From Victivallales bacterium (GTDB taxonomy: Bacteria > Verrucomicrobiota > Lentisphaeria > Oligosphaerales > Lenti-02), in the NCBI GenBank assembly GCA_018648945.1, contig JABGQJ010000206.1, positions 1 through 11,083 of the forward strand: a DNA stretch of 11,083 nucleotides. Reading direction: 5' to 3'. The notes beneath the pieces were generated by a model, which saw nothing but the letters and a program-made list of their open reading frames with translations, was not told the DNA's origin and made no database searches. Positions 1 through 7,574 of the stretch are shown here, piece by piece. A program made the translations under genes and the position numbers. How positions within the stretch are numbered: the first letter of the stretch is position 1; each line of letters begins with the position of its first letter.

Positions 1-1
1 C

Positions 2-2962
2 GACGCGCCCGACCTGCGGTTGCAGCCAGGACTGGAGGCGGAATGTCGCTTCCGACTGGATGAACGCCCAGCGGGACCGCAGATCCTGTTCACCAAGGAC
101 AGGGAGTATTTGCTCCGCGTGGACTGGGTGAAGGAGGGGGGGCAGCTTTCCTTCTTCGTTCATGCTGGGGGGGAGTGGGAACCGCGGGTCCGTGGCCCAG
201 TGGTCAAGACCGGTGTCTGGTACGATACCAAGGTGCGTTGGGACGGAACCCAGGTGACGCTCCAGGTGGGCAAGGACCAGATTTGGACGCGCAAGCGGGT
301 TGGCATCGCGGTTCCGACCAAGGAGCCCCTGCAAGTGGGTCCCTTCGCAGGCGTGATCGACCGGATCGCCATCCGCAATCCCGGCTATGAGCGCCAGCAG
401 CTCTTCGAGAAGGTCGCCAAGGCGCCCCACCAACCGTCTGGCGCGACCGGAGCCCGCTATGTAGATGGCCCAGGTTGGGGCAAGTGGCAGGTCGTCGGGA
501 AGGCGACCCGGCGAGTAGAAGGAGACTCTCTGGTGGCCACCTTCCCCACCCAGACGAGCTTTCTCATCAGTCCTCAGTTGGGCGTGCTGGCCGGGGAGAA
601 TCCCTTCGTGTGCCTGGATGCCGAGGTGGCGGCAACAGGCTGTCGAGGCGAGGTGCTGATCTACGGGGAGGGCGGTTTCGGGGTGATTCCCTTCGCGATC
701 CCCGCCAAGGGGCGGACCCTTATCCTGGAAGGTCCCGAACACGAGTTCTGGCATGGGAGGATCTCCCGTCTCGGGGTGCGGTTCTCCAGTGGCCAGGCGC
801 CGGTTCGCCTGCGCCGTCTGCTCCTTTCGGCAACGCCAGAGGGGCGTCCGTTCCTCCGGGTGCGCAGCTTCGCGCCTGGGCGCGCCAAGCTGCGGACCAA
901 CCGCGAGGAAACGGTGATCGCCGTGGTGAACAATCTGGGGGCCAGCGTGGAGAAGGTGAGGGCGACCCTGGCCGTCCCCAAGGGCGTCAGTCTCCTTGAC
1001 CCAGCAGAACGGACGGTCGACTTCCTGGGACGCGATGCCATCGACTTGGTGACCTGGCGCATCCGCTCCGCCGCTCCGGTTGCGGGAGAGGTCAAGGTGA
1101 CCGTCACCGGTCCCGACGGCAGCACCTGCAACGCCGCCCATCGGGTCGAGTTTCTGCCGCCTGTGAACCTGCCCCATACGGGGTACGTGCCTGCGCCCAT
1201 GCCTGCGACCACCGACTACACCGGGCTCATGCACTACTGCGCCCTCTGGAAGGAAGGCACCCACTATGGCTGGGGCCGCATCGAGCCCTGGCCTGAGCGT
1301 CGCCCGGCGATCGGTTGGTACGATGAGGGCACGCCGGAGGTGGCCGACTGGCATATCAAATACGCGGTCGACCATGGCATCTCGGGCTTCATCTACTGCT
1401 GGTACCGCACGGACTTCGAGCCCGAGATCCACCAGATGCTTGGCCATGCGGTCCACGATGGCCTGCACGAGGCGCGCTACCGCGACCGCGTCAAGTACTG
1501 CATCATGTGGGAGAACGGCTGCGCCAAAGGAGTGAAGGATGCGGACGATCTGCTCAAGAACCTCTTCCCCTTCTGGATGAAGAACTACTTCACGAATCCG
1601 TCCTACCTGAAAGTCGACAACATGCCCGTGCTATTCGTCTGGCGGCCGGAGAAGGTCGGCCCGCAGCTTGGCGGCGCAGAGAACACCCGCAGGGCCTTCG
1701 ACGCCATGCGTGCGGCCTGCCGGGCGAAGGGCTTTGCCGGACTGCGCATCATTGGTTGCCTCGACAAGGCCAACCGCGATCTCCAGGAGCGCCTGGCGGC
1801 GGAGGGTTGGGACGCCACCAGCGGCTACGGCTTGCGCCCCCAGGGGGAAGCTACGGTGGGGGCCGATAGCGAGGGGATCAACTATTCCGACCATGCAGAC
1901 ACGCTGAAGCTGTACCGCCGGGAGTGGGAGAGTCGGCGCGACGCGGGGACGCTGCCCGATATCCCCAACGTGATGATGGGGTGGGATCCCCGTCCCTGGC
2001 ATGGGGCCAACACGCCGAGCTACCGCGCCAATCCTGCCGCTGCCAATTTCGAGGCGGCCTGCCGCGATGCCAAGGCGCTGGTGGATGCCAAGCCGGCCAC
2101 GGCCTGGGATCGGGGCCTGATGGTCTTTGACAACTGGACCGAGTTTGGCGAGGGGCATTATTTGGAGCCCGTCTCCGGCTTTGGTTTCGATTTCGTGAAT
2201 GCCATCAAGCGCGTGTTCTGCACCAAGTGGGCTCCGGAAGCACTAACCGATGTGATCCCCGAGGATGTGGGGCTTGCCCCGCCCGAGCGCCGTTACCAGG
2301 CCATCCGTGCTGCCTACGGCAAGCAGCCGCCTTGGCGTCCTCGCCGCATTGTCGGCGACTTGGTGGCGCACTGGAGTTTCGATGCCACGCAAGGCGGTCG
2401 CATTGCCGACGACTCTGGCAATGGATTCAGCCTCGCTGCCCCCCGAGTGAAGGCGGTAGCCGGGCGCGGAGGGAAGGTGTTGGCGTGTGGCAACGATGCC
2501 GCAAGTCACCCCACCAATGCCGCCTTCTTCCCGCCACGTGGGCTCACCGTCTCTCTCTGGTGCAAGCCCGACACCGCGAAGCAGAGCGACCGTTGGCTGG
2601 TTTCCACCGTGCGCAGGGGCGGGGACGGCTACCGCCTCGGCTTCGCGCAAGGTTGCCCGGCCTGGCAAGTACCGAAGGCGAAGTGGAGCCATTCACTCGT
2701 CGGCCCCGAAGAACTACCGGTCGGCGCCTGGACCCATCTTGCCGCTACCTTTGACAACCGCATGATGCGGCTCTACGTCAACGGCAAACAGGTTGGCGAA
2801 CTCGCCCGTGCTGGGCTCGTGCACCTTGGCAATGGCGACATCAACCTGGGTTCCTACGGCGGCAGCCGCGCCTGCTTCCAGGGAGGAATGGACGATGTGC
2901 GGGTCCACAACCGCCCGCTGACTGCCGCCGAGATCGTCAAGCTCGCCGCCAGCGCGCACTGA
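2..2962 (+). CDS. LamG / WbsX (GH99-like) carbohydrate-active protein, 5' partial
   Basis: The frame is open from the window edge, so the gene starts upstream; the TTG at 20 is only an internal possible start. Numbering from nt 2, 986 residues are visible. Residues 1-130 look like a concanavalin/LamG-type beta-sandwich. About 290-385 resembles an NEW3/CARDB-like beta domain. About 395-745 is a WbsX/GH99-like TIM-barrel region, with IGWYDEGTPE at 437-446, GFIYCWYR at 462-469 and NWTEFGEGHYLEP from 711. Residues 787-986 are a typical LamG fold (VAHWSFD, then WTHLAATFDN, LYVNGKQVG, MDDVRVHNRPLT). WbsX-like domains occur in glycan-processing proteins, and LamG modules bind sugars or matrix, so an extracytoplasmic glycan-degrading or glycan-binding role is likely. 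Any signal peptide would lie outside the window. The substrate cannot be told. Domain calls are firm for WbsX and the C-terminal LamG, weaker for the first two. Confidence 0.88.
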   Translation, partial: DAPDLRLQPGLEAECRFRLDERPAGPQILFTKDREYLLRVDWVKEGGQLSFFVHAGGEWEPRVRGPVVKTGVWYDTKVRWDGTQVTLQVGKDQIWTRKRVGIAVPTKEPLQVGPFAGVIDRIAIRNPGYERQQLFEKVAKAPHQPSGATGARYVDGPGWGKWQVVGKATRRVEGDSLVATFPTQTSFLISPQLGVLAGENPFVCLDAEVAATGCRGEVLIYGEGGFGVIPFAIPAKGRTLILEGPEHEFWHGRISRLGVRFSSGQAPVRLRRLLLSATPEGRPFLRVRSFAPGRAKLRTNREETVIAVVNNLGASVEKVRATLAVPKGVSLLDPAERTVDFLGRDAIDLVTWRIRSAAPVAGEVKVTVTGPDGSTCNAAHRVEFLPPVNLPHTGYVPAPMPATTDYTGLMHYCALWKEGTHYGWGRIEPWPERRPAIGWYDEGTPEVADWHIKYAVDHGISGFIYCWYRTDFEPEIHQMLGHAVHDGLHEARYRDRVKYCIMWENGCAKGVKDADDLLKNLFPFWMKNYFTNPSYLKVDNMPVLFVWRPEKVGPQLGGAENTRRAFDAMRAACRAKGFAGLRIIGCLDKANRDLQERLAAEGWDATSGYGLRPQGEATVGADSEGINYSDHADTLKLYRREWESRRDAGTLPDIPNVMMGWDPRPWHGANTPSYRANPAAANFEAACRDAKALVDAKPATAWDRGLMVFDNWTEFGEGHYLEPVSGFGFDFVNAIKRVFCTKWAPEALTDVIPEDVGLAPPERRYQAIRAAYGKQPPWRPRRIVGDLVAHWSFDATQGGRIADDSGNGFSLAAPRVKAVAGRGGKVLACGNDAASHPTNAAFFPPRGLTVSLWCKPDTAKQSDRWLVSTVRRGGDGYRLGFAQGCPAWQVPKAKWSHSLVGPEELPVGAWTHLAATFDNRMMRLYVNGKQVGELARAGLVHLGNGDINLGSYGGSRACFQGGMDDVRVHNRPLTAAEIVKLAASAH

Positions 2963-2963
2963 C

Positions 2964-4169
2964 TCAGTCGCGCCAGTCATCCATGAAGCGGCAGTTGGGG
3001 CGGCGGTAGGGGATGTCCTCCGCGTGCGCCGCATCCCACTGCTCTTGCCCCATGGCGAGGATCTCCTGCATCCAGCTGCGACTCTCGGCGGTGAGGAAGA
3101 GGCGCCCGACCATCTCCTCAATGAAGCGCTCGGGGGACATCTTTCCACACCGGCGCAGCATGTAGCCTAGGTGGCGCGTAGCGATCTCGCGCCAGCGGGC
3201 CTTGACGAGTTCCTCGTTGCCCAAGTAACCGTCCAGAGTTGCGCAGTAGGCGAGGAAGTCCTGAGCCGCCTGGCCGGTGAGCGGCGTGGGGCGTTGCTCG
3301 GGTGGCTCGGGGATACGGCAAGGGATGCGTTCGAAGCCTTGCACTCCGGAGGCGTCCAACTCGACGAGCAGCAGGTAGGAGTCGGCGGTGTGCGGCCCGT
3401 TGCTCTTCATGTAGGCGGAGCTATGGGCGTTGAACAGGAAGTTGCCGAGGGAGTAGGCGATCAGGCAGCCATCGACCATCTCGATGCCCTGCGGCACATG
3501 CGGGTGGTGCTGTAGAATGAGATCCGCTCCGGCCTTGGCGATGGCGCGGGAGTTGTGCAAGCGGGGGAGGGAGGGTGTCTCCATGAATTCCAGGTCGGCA
3601 TGCAGGGAGACGACCACAATGTCCACTTGGGGCCGCAGTTTCCGGACGTCTTCGACCACCGCGTTCAGTTCGTAGTAGGCGAAGCCGGGGCTGGTGTGGC
3701 CCAGAGTCCAGTTGCTGTCCTCGCCGTAGCAGAGGAAGCCAAGGCGGAGGCCGTTGCGCTCCAGCACCACGGGTTGTCGTGCTTCCGCCTGGGACCAGCC
3801 TACGCCACCTGCCGCCAGGCCGGCCTCCTGTAGGCAGGCGCGGGTGTAGTCGAGGCCAAGCGCCCCGGCGTCCAGCACATGGTTGGCAGCCATGTTGAGA
3901 ATGTCGAAGCCGGCGGCGCGGAGGCCAGCCGCCAGGTCGGGACCGGGGAGGCGCGAGACCAGACCCGTTTCGTCGAGTTCTTGCATGGGAAAGTCGGGAG
4001 GCAGGAAGACGGATTCCGAGTTGCCGAACAGCAGGTCGGCGCGGGCGAGGTGCTCTTGCATGGGCGCAAAGGCCCAGGCAACGCCATGGGTCGCGCAGCA
4101 GTCGTCCACATCGCCCCGGAAGGCGACATCGCCGACGGCACCAAGAGTCAGACGGTTGGCGGATGGCAT
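2964..4169 (-). CDS. CapA/PgsA-family metallophosphatase-like protein
   Basis: A 401-residue protein of the CapA (poly-gamma-glutamate capsule synthesis) family, a calcineurin-like phosphoesterase fold. The family landmarks appear in order: GDV at 13-15, FGNSES at 48-53, NMAANHVLDAG at 92-102, SLHADLEF at 188-195 (the usual HWG..E box is altered to HADLE), LQHHPHVPQGIE at 219-230 and YSLGNFLF from 239. The N-terminus has no signal peptide or anchor, unlike classical membrane-bound CapA/PgsA, so a cytoplasmic phosphoesterase acting on an unknown substrate is likelier than a capsule role. The ATG at 4167-4169 follows GAGGAG (4177-4182) by 7 nt. The start lies 22 nt inside the upstream Nudix gene, so the two are probably translated from one transcript. 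No capsule genes are nearby to support the textbook name. Confidence 0.9.
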   Translation of the reverse strand: MPSANRLTLGAVGDVAFRGDVDDCCATHGVAWAFAPMQEHLARADLLFGNSESVFLPPDFPMQELDETGLVSRLPGPDLAAGLRAAGFDILNMAANHVLDAGALGLDYTRACLQEAGLAAGGVGWSQAEARQPVVLERNGLRLGFLCYGEDSNWTLGHTSPGFAYYELNAVVEDVRKLRPQVDIVVVSLHADLEFMETPSLPRLHNSRAIAKAGADLILQHHPHVPQGIEMVDGCLIAYSLGNFLFNAHSSAYMKSNGPHTADSYLLLVELDASGVQGFERIPCRIPEPPEQRPTPLTGQAAQDFLAYCATLDGYLGNEELVKARWREIATRHLGYMLRRCGKMSPERFIEEMVGRLFLTAESRSWMQEILAMGQEQWDAAHAEDIPYRRPNCRFMDDWRD

Positions 4170-4624
4170 GGTGGATTCTCCTCGGCGGCCAGCGCGTTAC
4201 GCAGGTCGCGCCAGGTGGCAGAACTCGGCTGCGGGGACGGTTTGGAGAGCAGGCGCAGGAACTCGGCATCGGCACCGGCAAGATCCAGGCCTTGCAGCTG
4301 TGATAGGGTGAACCAGTTGCACTTCTGCCCCTCGTGGCCGTGGGGAACGGCAGCGGGGGGCAGATCACAGACCAGGAAATGGAGCCGGATCGTCTTGGCG
4401 GGGTAGGTGTGACGGAGGTCGCAGAGGGGAGTGGGGCGCTGGACGGTCACGCCCAGCTCCTCCTGAATCTCGCGGACGATGCAGTCTTGCAGCGTCTCCC
4501 CTTGGCGACGTTTGCCGCCTGGGAACTCCCACTTCCCCGCCAGGTGCGTCCCCTCGGGACGCGTGGCGAGGAGCAAGTGGTGGCCCCGGCGGATGACGGC
4601 CGCGCAGACGTCCAGTTCGGTCAC
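4148..4624 (-). CDS. mutT: MutT-type Nudix hydrolase
   Basis: A 158-residue Nudix hydrolase, probably the 8-oxo-dGTP diphosphatase that cleans the nucleotide pool. The Nudix box is complete: G37, then E43, then R51-E52, E55-E56 and G58, matching G-x5-E-x7-RE-U-x-EE-x-G-U. The flanking AGKWEFPGGK (29-38) is characteristic of the MutT subgroup. The residues after the Nudix domain, about 125-158, form a short tail of unclear role. The start is GTG at 4622-4624, sharing one base with the pal stop (TAGTG). No strong ribosome site precedes it, so translation is probably coupled to pal. The 3' end overlaps capA by 22 nt. Other Nudix substrates are possible, but the box and length fit MutT well. Confidence 0.9.
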   Translation of the reverse strand: MTELDVCAAVIRRGHHLLLATRPEGTHLAGKWEFPGGKRRQGETLQDCIVREIQEELGVTVQRPTPLCDLRHTYPAKTIRLHFLVCDLPPAAVPHGHEGQKCNWFTLSQLQGLDLAGADAEFLRLLSKPSPQPSSATWRDLRNALAAEENPPCHPPTV

Positions 4625-5259
4625 TACTTCAGGAGACCGAGGAGGAATTCCGCCCGTCGGTTCTTCTGGTGCCCGCCTTCGCCCGTGGCGTTCGCGACAG
4701 CAGGCCGATCCTCGCCGTAGCTGACGGTCTCGATACGGGATTCCGCCACGCCCTGGGCGCAGAGGTGGTCGCGCACCACGATCGCGCGCTGCTGGGCCAA
4801 CGCCCGGTTGTATTCGTCGCTGCCGCGCTCGTCGCAGTGGCCTTCGACCACGACGCCGTAGGTGGCGTTCTGGATCATGTGCTCGGCAAGGGTCTTGATC
4901 TTGGGCATCTCGGTGGGGCCGACAGCGGCGCTGTCGTAGGCAAAATAGACTGCCACGACATTGTTCGAGGAATCAAGCCAGCGTTTCGGTGCCACGGTGC
5001 CACCCGCGTTGTCGCCGGGGAGAGGGCCCATGCCGCCTTCGGTTGGCCACTCGGTCGTGGTGTCAGTTATCGTGCCGTTGTCGCCCGTCTCGAAAATCGG
5101 GCCGTTGTCCACCAATTCCCCACCCACGCCAACGTTCCTGCCGGTCGGTTCCCCCCGGTAATCGTTGAGGTCAAGCACAGCTCTCCGACAGCCGGTGACG
5201 ACCACCAGAGCGGCGAGAACAGGGAGCAGGTGGCAGACAAGACGGATGAGCTTCGACAT
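4624..5259 (-). CDS. pal: Pal-like OmpA-domain outer-membrane lipoprotein
   Basis: A 211-residue peptidoglycan-associated lipoprotein. Residues 1-23 are a lipoprotein signal with lipobox VTGC, lipidated at C24; Arg at +2 is not the Asp retention signal, consistent with outer-membrane sorting. Residues 25-95 are a Gly/Thr/Asp-rich linker. Residues 100-211 are an OmpA-C domain with VYFAYDSAAV (104-113), EGHCDERGSDEYN (139-151), YGEDRP (181-186) and KNRRAEF (199-205), the peptidoglycan-binding set. It would tether the outer membrane to the wall, normally with TolB. I chose ATG 5257-5259 because GAGG lies 7 nt upstream; the adjacent ATG at 5262 and an in-frame ATG at 5286 are alternatives. No tolQRAB or cpoB is visible; instead mutT and capA-like genes follow. 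Confidence 0.92.
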   Translation of the reverse strand: MSKLIRLVCHLLPVLAALVVVTGCRRAVLDLNDYRGEPTGRNVGVGGELVDNGPIFETGDNGTITDTTTEWPTEGGMGPLPGDNAGGTVAPKRWLDSSNNVVAVYFAYDSAAVGPTEMPKIKTLAEHMIQNATYGVVVEGHCDERGSDEYNRALAQQRAIVVRDHLCAQGVAESRIETVSYGEDRPAVANATGEGGHQKNRRAEFLLGLLK

Positions 5260-5310
5260 CATGGGGCCTCGCTTTCTTATGGACATGTGTGCGGATCGGT
5301 TTGTGGTGGG

Positions 5311-5335
5311 GTTCCCTCGGCGTGTCGTAGGGAAC
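5311..5335. repeat. Inverted repeat overlapping the pal promoter
   Basis: The arms GTTCCCT (5311-5317) and AGGGAAC (5329-5335) are a perfect 7-bp inverted repeat with an 11-nt centre. It covers the predicted pal transcription start and touches the predicted -10 box. It could be a repressor operator or a hairpin at the 5' end of the mRNA. No T-tract follows on either strand, so it is a poor terminator. Confidence 0.45.
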
Positions 5336-5362
5336 AATAGCAAGCATGCAGAGCCTTGCCAA
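5334..5362 (-). promoter_or_regulatory. Candidate sigma-70-type promoter of pal operon
   Basis: Read on the minus strand, TTGGCA (5362-5357; 5 of 6 to TTGACA) and TATTGT (5339-5334; 4 of 6 to TATAAT) are separated by 17 nt. The predicted start near 5327 leaves a leader of roughly 65-70 nt before the chosen pal ATG. It lies in the 138-nt gap between the zinc-ribbon gene stop and the pal start, the right place for an operon promoter. This is inference from consensus only. Confidence 0.42.
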
Positions 5363-5397
5363 ATGCGTCGCCCCCCCCTTTTTCATGGGCGAAGCCA

Positions 5398-7398
5398 TCA
5401 CTCGCCTGGCAGGAGGTCTCCGTTAACAAGAGAATCGGTGAACCAAGCCGCAATATTTGCGGCCCCGGCATGATTTGGCTGATACCAGTCCTTCATCCAC
5501 TTCTGGGCACTGTGCGTACCGTTGACGGTGAAGCGCGAATGGAAATCGACCATCTGGATATCTTTCTCAACGCAAGAGAGCCGGGCTTGCCGCAGGACAT
5601 AGTCCATGGCATCGACTTGGGCTCTCGCCCAACGGGGCGGAGGCTTGCCGGAATCGTCCTCGGCGCTCTCGGGGAAGATCGGGGGCGGAGTCCAGTAGAC
5701 GGCAGGGGCGGGGAGCCCCACCATTTCCTGCCAGAGACGTTCCATGTCGGCCATCGTCCGTTCCATCGACTGGCGGCCGCGGAACTCGTCGCCGAAGGAG
5801 CGCGGGTCGAGCCAGGCATCGGCGAAGACAAAGGAGAAGAGCACCACGTGTGGCTGGAAGGGGAGCAGGTCGCGTCCCAGGCGCAGCAATCCCTGCCGGG
5901 TTGTGCAGCCTGGGATGCCGGCGTTGACGACCGCGACTGTCTTGCCGAGCTTCTCTTCCAGTCGTTGCTCCAGCATGGCGCTCCACGTTTCGGTGTGTTC
6001 GTCGGCGCAGTAGGTGAGGTCGTCGCCGATGGCGACGATCCGCACGTCCGCCTTCTCCGCCTTCGCGATGACTGTCGGGGTCAGATGGCGCGGCCAGGCT
6101 CGGACGAGGTCGTCTTCATGCCAACGGCCCGCGTTGGGGACCCGGATCACCAGATGGTGCTCCAGTTCCTCGGGTGCGGCGGGGCGGTCGAGGATCATCT
6201 TCTGCTCGTTGCAGCTGGCACAGTGGGTCGGTTTCACGAAGGTGCCAAGCGAGTGCAGGAGCTGCTCGTACCCCGACCACTGGATGGGTTTGGCGCAACT
6301 GCTGCACGGGAAGGCGACTGCCTCGTGGGCGGCGAGGAACTCGTCACAGCTTCTGCACCGGTGCGCGGCGGCAGTGGCGCGTCCCTGGAGTTGGTCACGG
6401 AGCTGGTCGGCAGGTTCGTAGGGCCATGTCTTCTCGCAGCCTGGCACCATGCATTCGATCTGTTTCTGGGGCAGGGCCTCGAGCTTCTCGACACAGGCAT
6501 CGCAGGCACGGGGGGCGGGTCTGCCGCTGCCCCGCAACCAAGCATGCAGCTGGGCGCTCCTGCCGTGGGTCCACGTTCCCTCGCAACCGCGGTTGCGGCA
6601 GCGAATCTCGCGGTCCTCGGTCTGGCTGTAGAACAGATAGCAGTCATGACACATGCGTTCGGGAGGGGTTGCTTCGGGCCCCTCCTCGATGATCCGCTCC
6701 AGTTGGTCGTAGGCGCGGTAGGCCCAGGTGCGCGTGCACTCGGTGATCCGGCACGGCTCCTCGCGGTCCTTGAGGTCGTGGAAGCGATCGTAGCACTGCT
6801 GGCACATGCGTTTGGGCGGTTTCCCCAGATCCTTGCCTGCCAACTGGTGCTCCAACTGTTGGAAGCGGTTCCAGAGCCAGGTTCCCTCGCAGCCTCGCAT
6901 CCGGCAGGTGATCTGCTGATCTTCCAGCTCCTTGAGCGCCTGGAAGCAGCCATGGCAGAGGCGTCGCGGGGGTTTGCCGTCTTCGCACATGACTTGGCTT
7001 CGCCGGTACCATGTCCAGGTCTTGTCACAGCCTTTCATGCGGCAGGGGATCTCCTGATCCGAGCCTTCGCGCATCTGGTCACGGCAGGGCTTGCAGAGCC
7101 CGCGCGGTGGCCGGTCTGCCGGCCGCCCCGCCAGGCCATGCTCCAACTGCTGGAATCGGTTCCAGGTCCAGGTTCCCTCGCAGCCCGGTTTGGTGCAAGG
7201 CAACTCGAGGTCCGCCAGTTCCATGAATTTGCCGTAGCATTCGTCGCACATGCGTTCGGGGCGAGCTGCTCGCCCCCGTGCCACGTTGCGCAGGGCGTCC
7301 TCCCCCGAGATCTGCCAGACGTTGTTACAACCGCGTACGCGACAGCGAATGTCCGTGTCCGGGAAGAAGTCCCCGAGACTGCCAAATGCCTTAGCCAA
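5398..7398 (-). CDS. Eight-repeat zinc-ribbon protein with C-terminal degenerate SGNH-hydrolase-like domain
   Basis: A 666-residue, apparently cytoplasmic protein. Residues 19-396 hold eight tandem repeats of 46-51 residues. Each has paired cysteines: C19/24/51/54, C68/73/102/105, C119/124/148/151, C165/170/199/202, C216/221/250/253, C267/272/299/302, C316/321/348/351 and C365/368/393/396. A conserved Trp follows the first pair, Gln-Leu lies mid-repeat in most, and Pro-x-Arg precedes the second pair in most. This resembles the small 'probable zinc-ribbon' (zf-trcl-type) family. Residues 450-660 align with SGNH/GDSL hydrolases: AIGDDLTY (456-463), NAGIPG (492-497), FVFADAW (523-529) and DWYQPN (637-642). 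The expected Ser, Asn and His are Asp460, Ala526 and Gln640, so hydrolysis is doubtful. The TTG start has AAGGAG 8 nt upstream and a promoter candidate behind it. Function is unknown; binding to nucleic acid, protein or glycan is possible. Confidence 0.85.
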   Translation of the reverse strand: MAKAFGSLGDFFPDTDIRCRVRGCNNVWQISGEDALRNVARGRAARPERMCDECYGKFMELADLELPCTKPGCEGTWTWNRFQQLEHGLAGRPADRPPRGLCKPCRDQMREGSDQEIPCRMKGCDKTWTWYRRSQVMCEDGKPPRRLCHGCFQALKELEDQQITCRMRGCEGTWLWNRFQQLEHQLAGKDLGKPPKRMCQQCYDRFHDLKDREEPCRITECTRTWAYRAYDQLERIIEEGPEATPPERMCHDCYLFYSQTEDREIRCRNRGCEGTWTHGRSAQLHAWLRGSGRPAPRACDACVEKLEALPQKQIECMVPGCEKTWPYEPADQLRDQLQGRATAAAHRCRSCDEFLAAHEAVAFPCSSCAKPIQWSGYEQLLHSLGTFVKPTHCASCNEQKMILDRPAAPEELEHHLVIRVPNAGRWHEDDLVRAWPRHLTPTVIAKAEKADVRIVAIGDDLTYCADEHTETWSAMLEQRLEEKLGKTVAVVNAGIPGCTTRQGLLRLGRDLLPFQPHVVLFSFVFADAWLDPRSFGDEFRGRQSMERTMADMERLWQEMVGLPAPAVYWTPPPIFPESAEDDSGKPPPRWARAQVDAMDYVLRQARLSCVEKDIQMVDFHSRFTVNGTHSAQKWMKDWYQPNHAGAANIAAWFTDSLVNGDLLPGE

Positions 7399-7406
7399 AA
7401 CTTGTG

Positions 7407-7412
7407 CTCCTT
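7407..7412 (-). promoter_or_regulatory. Ribosome binding site fixing the TTG start of the zinc-ribbon gene
   Basis: AAGGAG on the minus strand sits 8 nt before the TTG at 7396-7398. The frame stays open for another 312 codons upstream, so this site is the main reason to start the protein here. The first zinc-ribbon cysteine follows 18 residues later, and the upstream frame runs out of phase through the DUF2238 gene. Confidence 0.65.
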
Positions 7413-7454
7413 GACGAGCTGCCCGATACGGGCTCCAAACTGATCTAGAGCGCC

Positions 7455-7482
7455 AATATACTGCGGTGCCTACCCGTGTCCA
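7455..7482 (-). promoter_or_regulatory. Candidate promoter of the zinc-ribbon / pseudo-SGNH gene
   Basis: On the minus strand TGGACA (7482-7477; 5 of 6) and TATATT (7460-7455; 5 of 6) are spaced by 16 nt. The AT-rich -10 stands out in a GC-rich background. The predicted start near 7447 gives a leader of about 50 nt before the TTG codon. Confidence 0.48.
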
Positions 7483-7574
7483 CGCAGTCGCTCCGGCTTT
7501 GCCGAGGTCCGGCCAATGGGCAGGACTGCTTGCCTGCCAGAGTGTTGCCGGGTCTGCCTGGCTGGAACCCGCCG

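Larger units (their letters stand above)
7399..7574. other. Intergenic gap between DUF2238 gene and zinc-ribbon gene
   Basis: These 176 nt hold no convincing gene. They contain the promoter candidate and ribosome site of the zinc-ribbon gene. A 6-bp inverted repeat, GGCAGG (7519-7524) and CCTGCC (7533-7538) around an 8-nt loop, lies just after the DUF2238 stop. It could slow transcription, but it lacks a U-tract, so I do not call it a terminator. Confidence 0.5.

Noticed and set aside
661..1212. A 183-codon minus-strand frame inside the LamG/WbsX gene
   Set aside because: It is Arg-rich with no motif, antisense to a continuous multi-domain reading frame.
5260..5343. A longer Pal start at 5343 or 5286
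   Set aside because: It would place 9-28 extra residues, several of them charged, before the lipoprotein signal; only the 5259 ATG has a well-spaced GAGG.
5356..7443. A 695-codon open frame on the plus strand opposite the zinc-ribbon gene
   Set aside because: Its product is low-complexity, with no recognisable domain. The minus strand shows regular cysteine repeats and an SGNH fold with its own ribosome site. The antisense frame is open because of GC-rich codon use.
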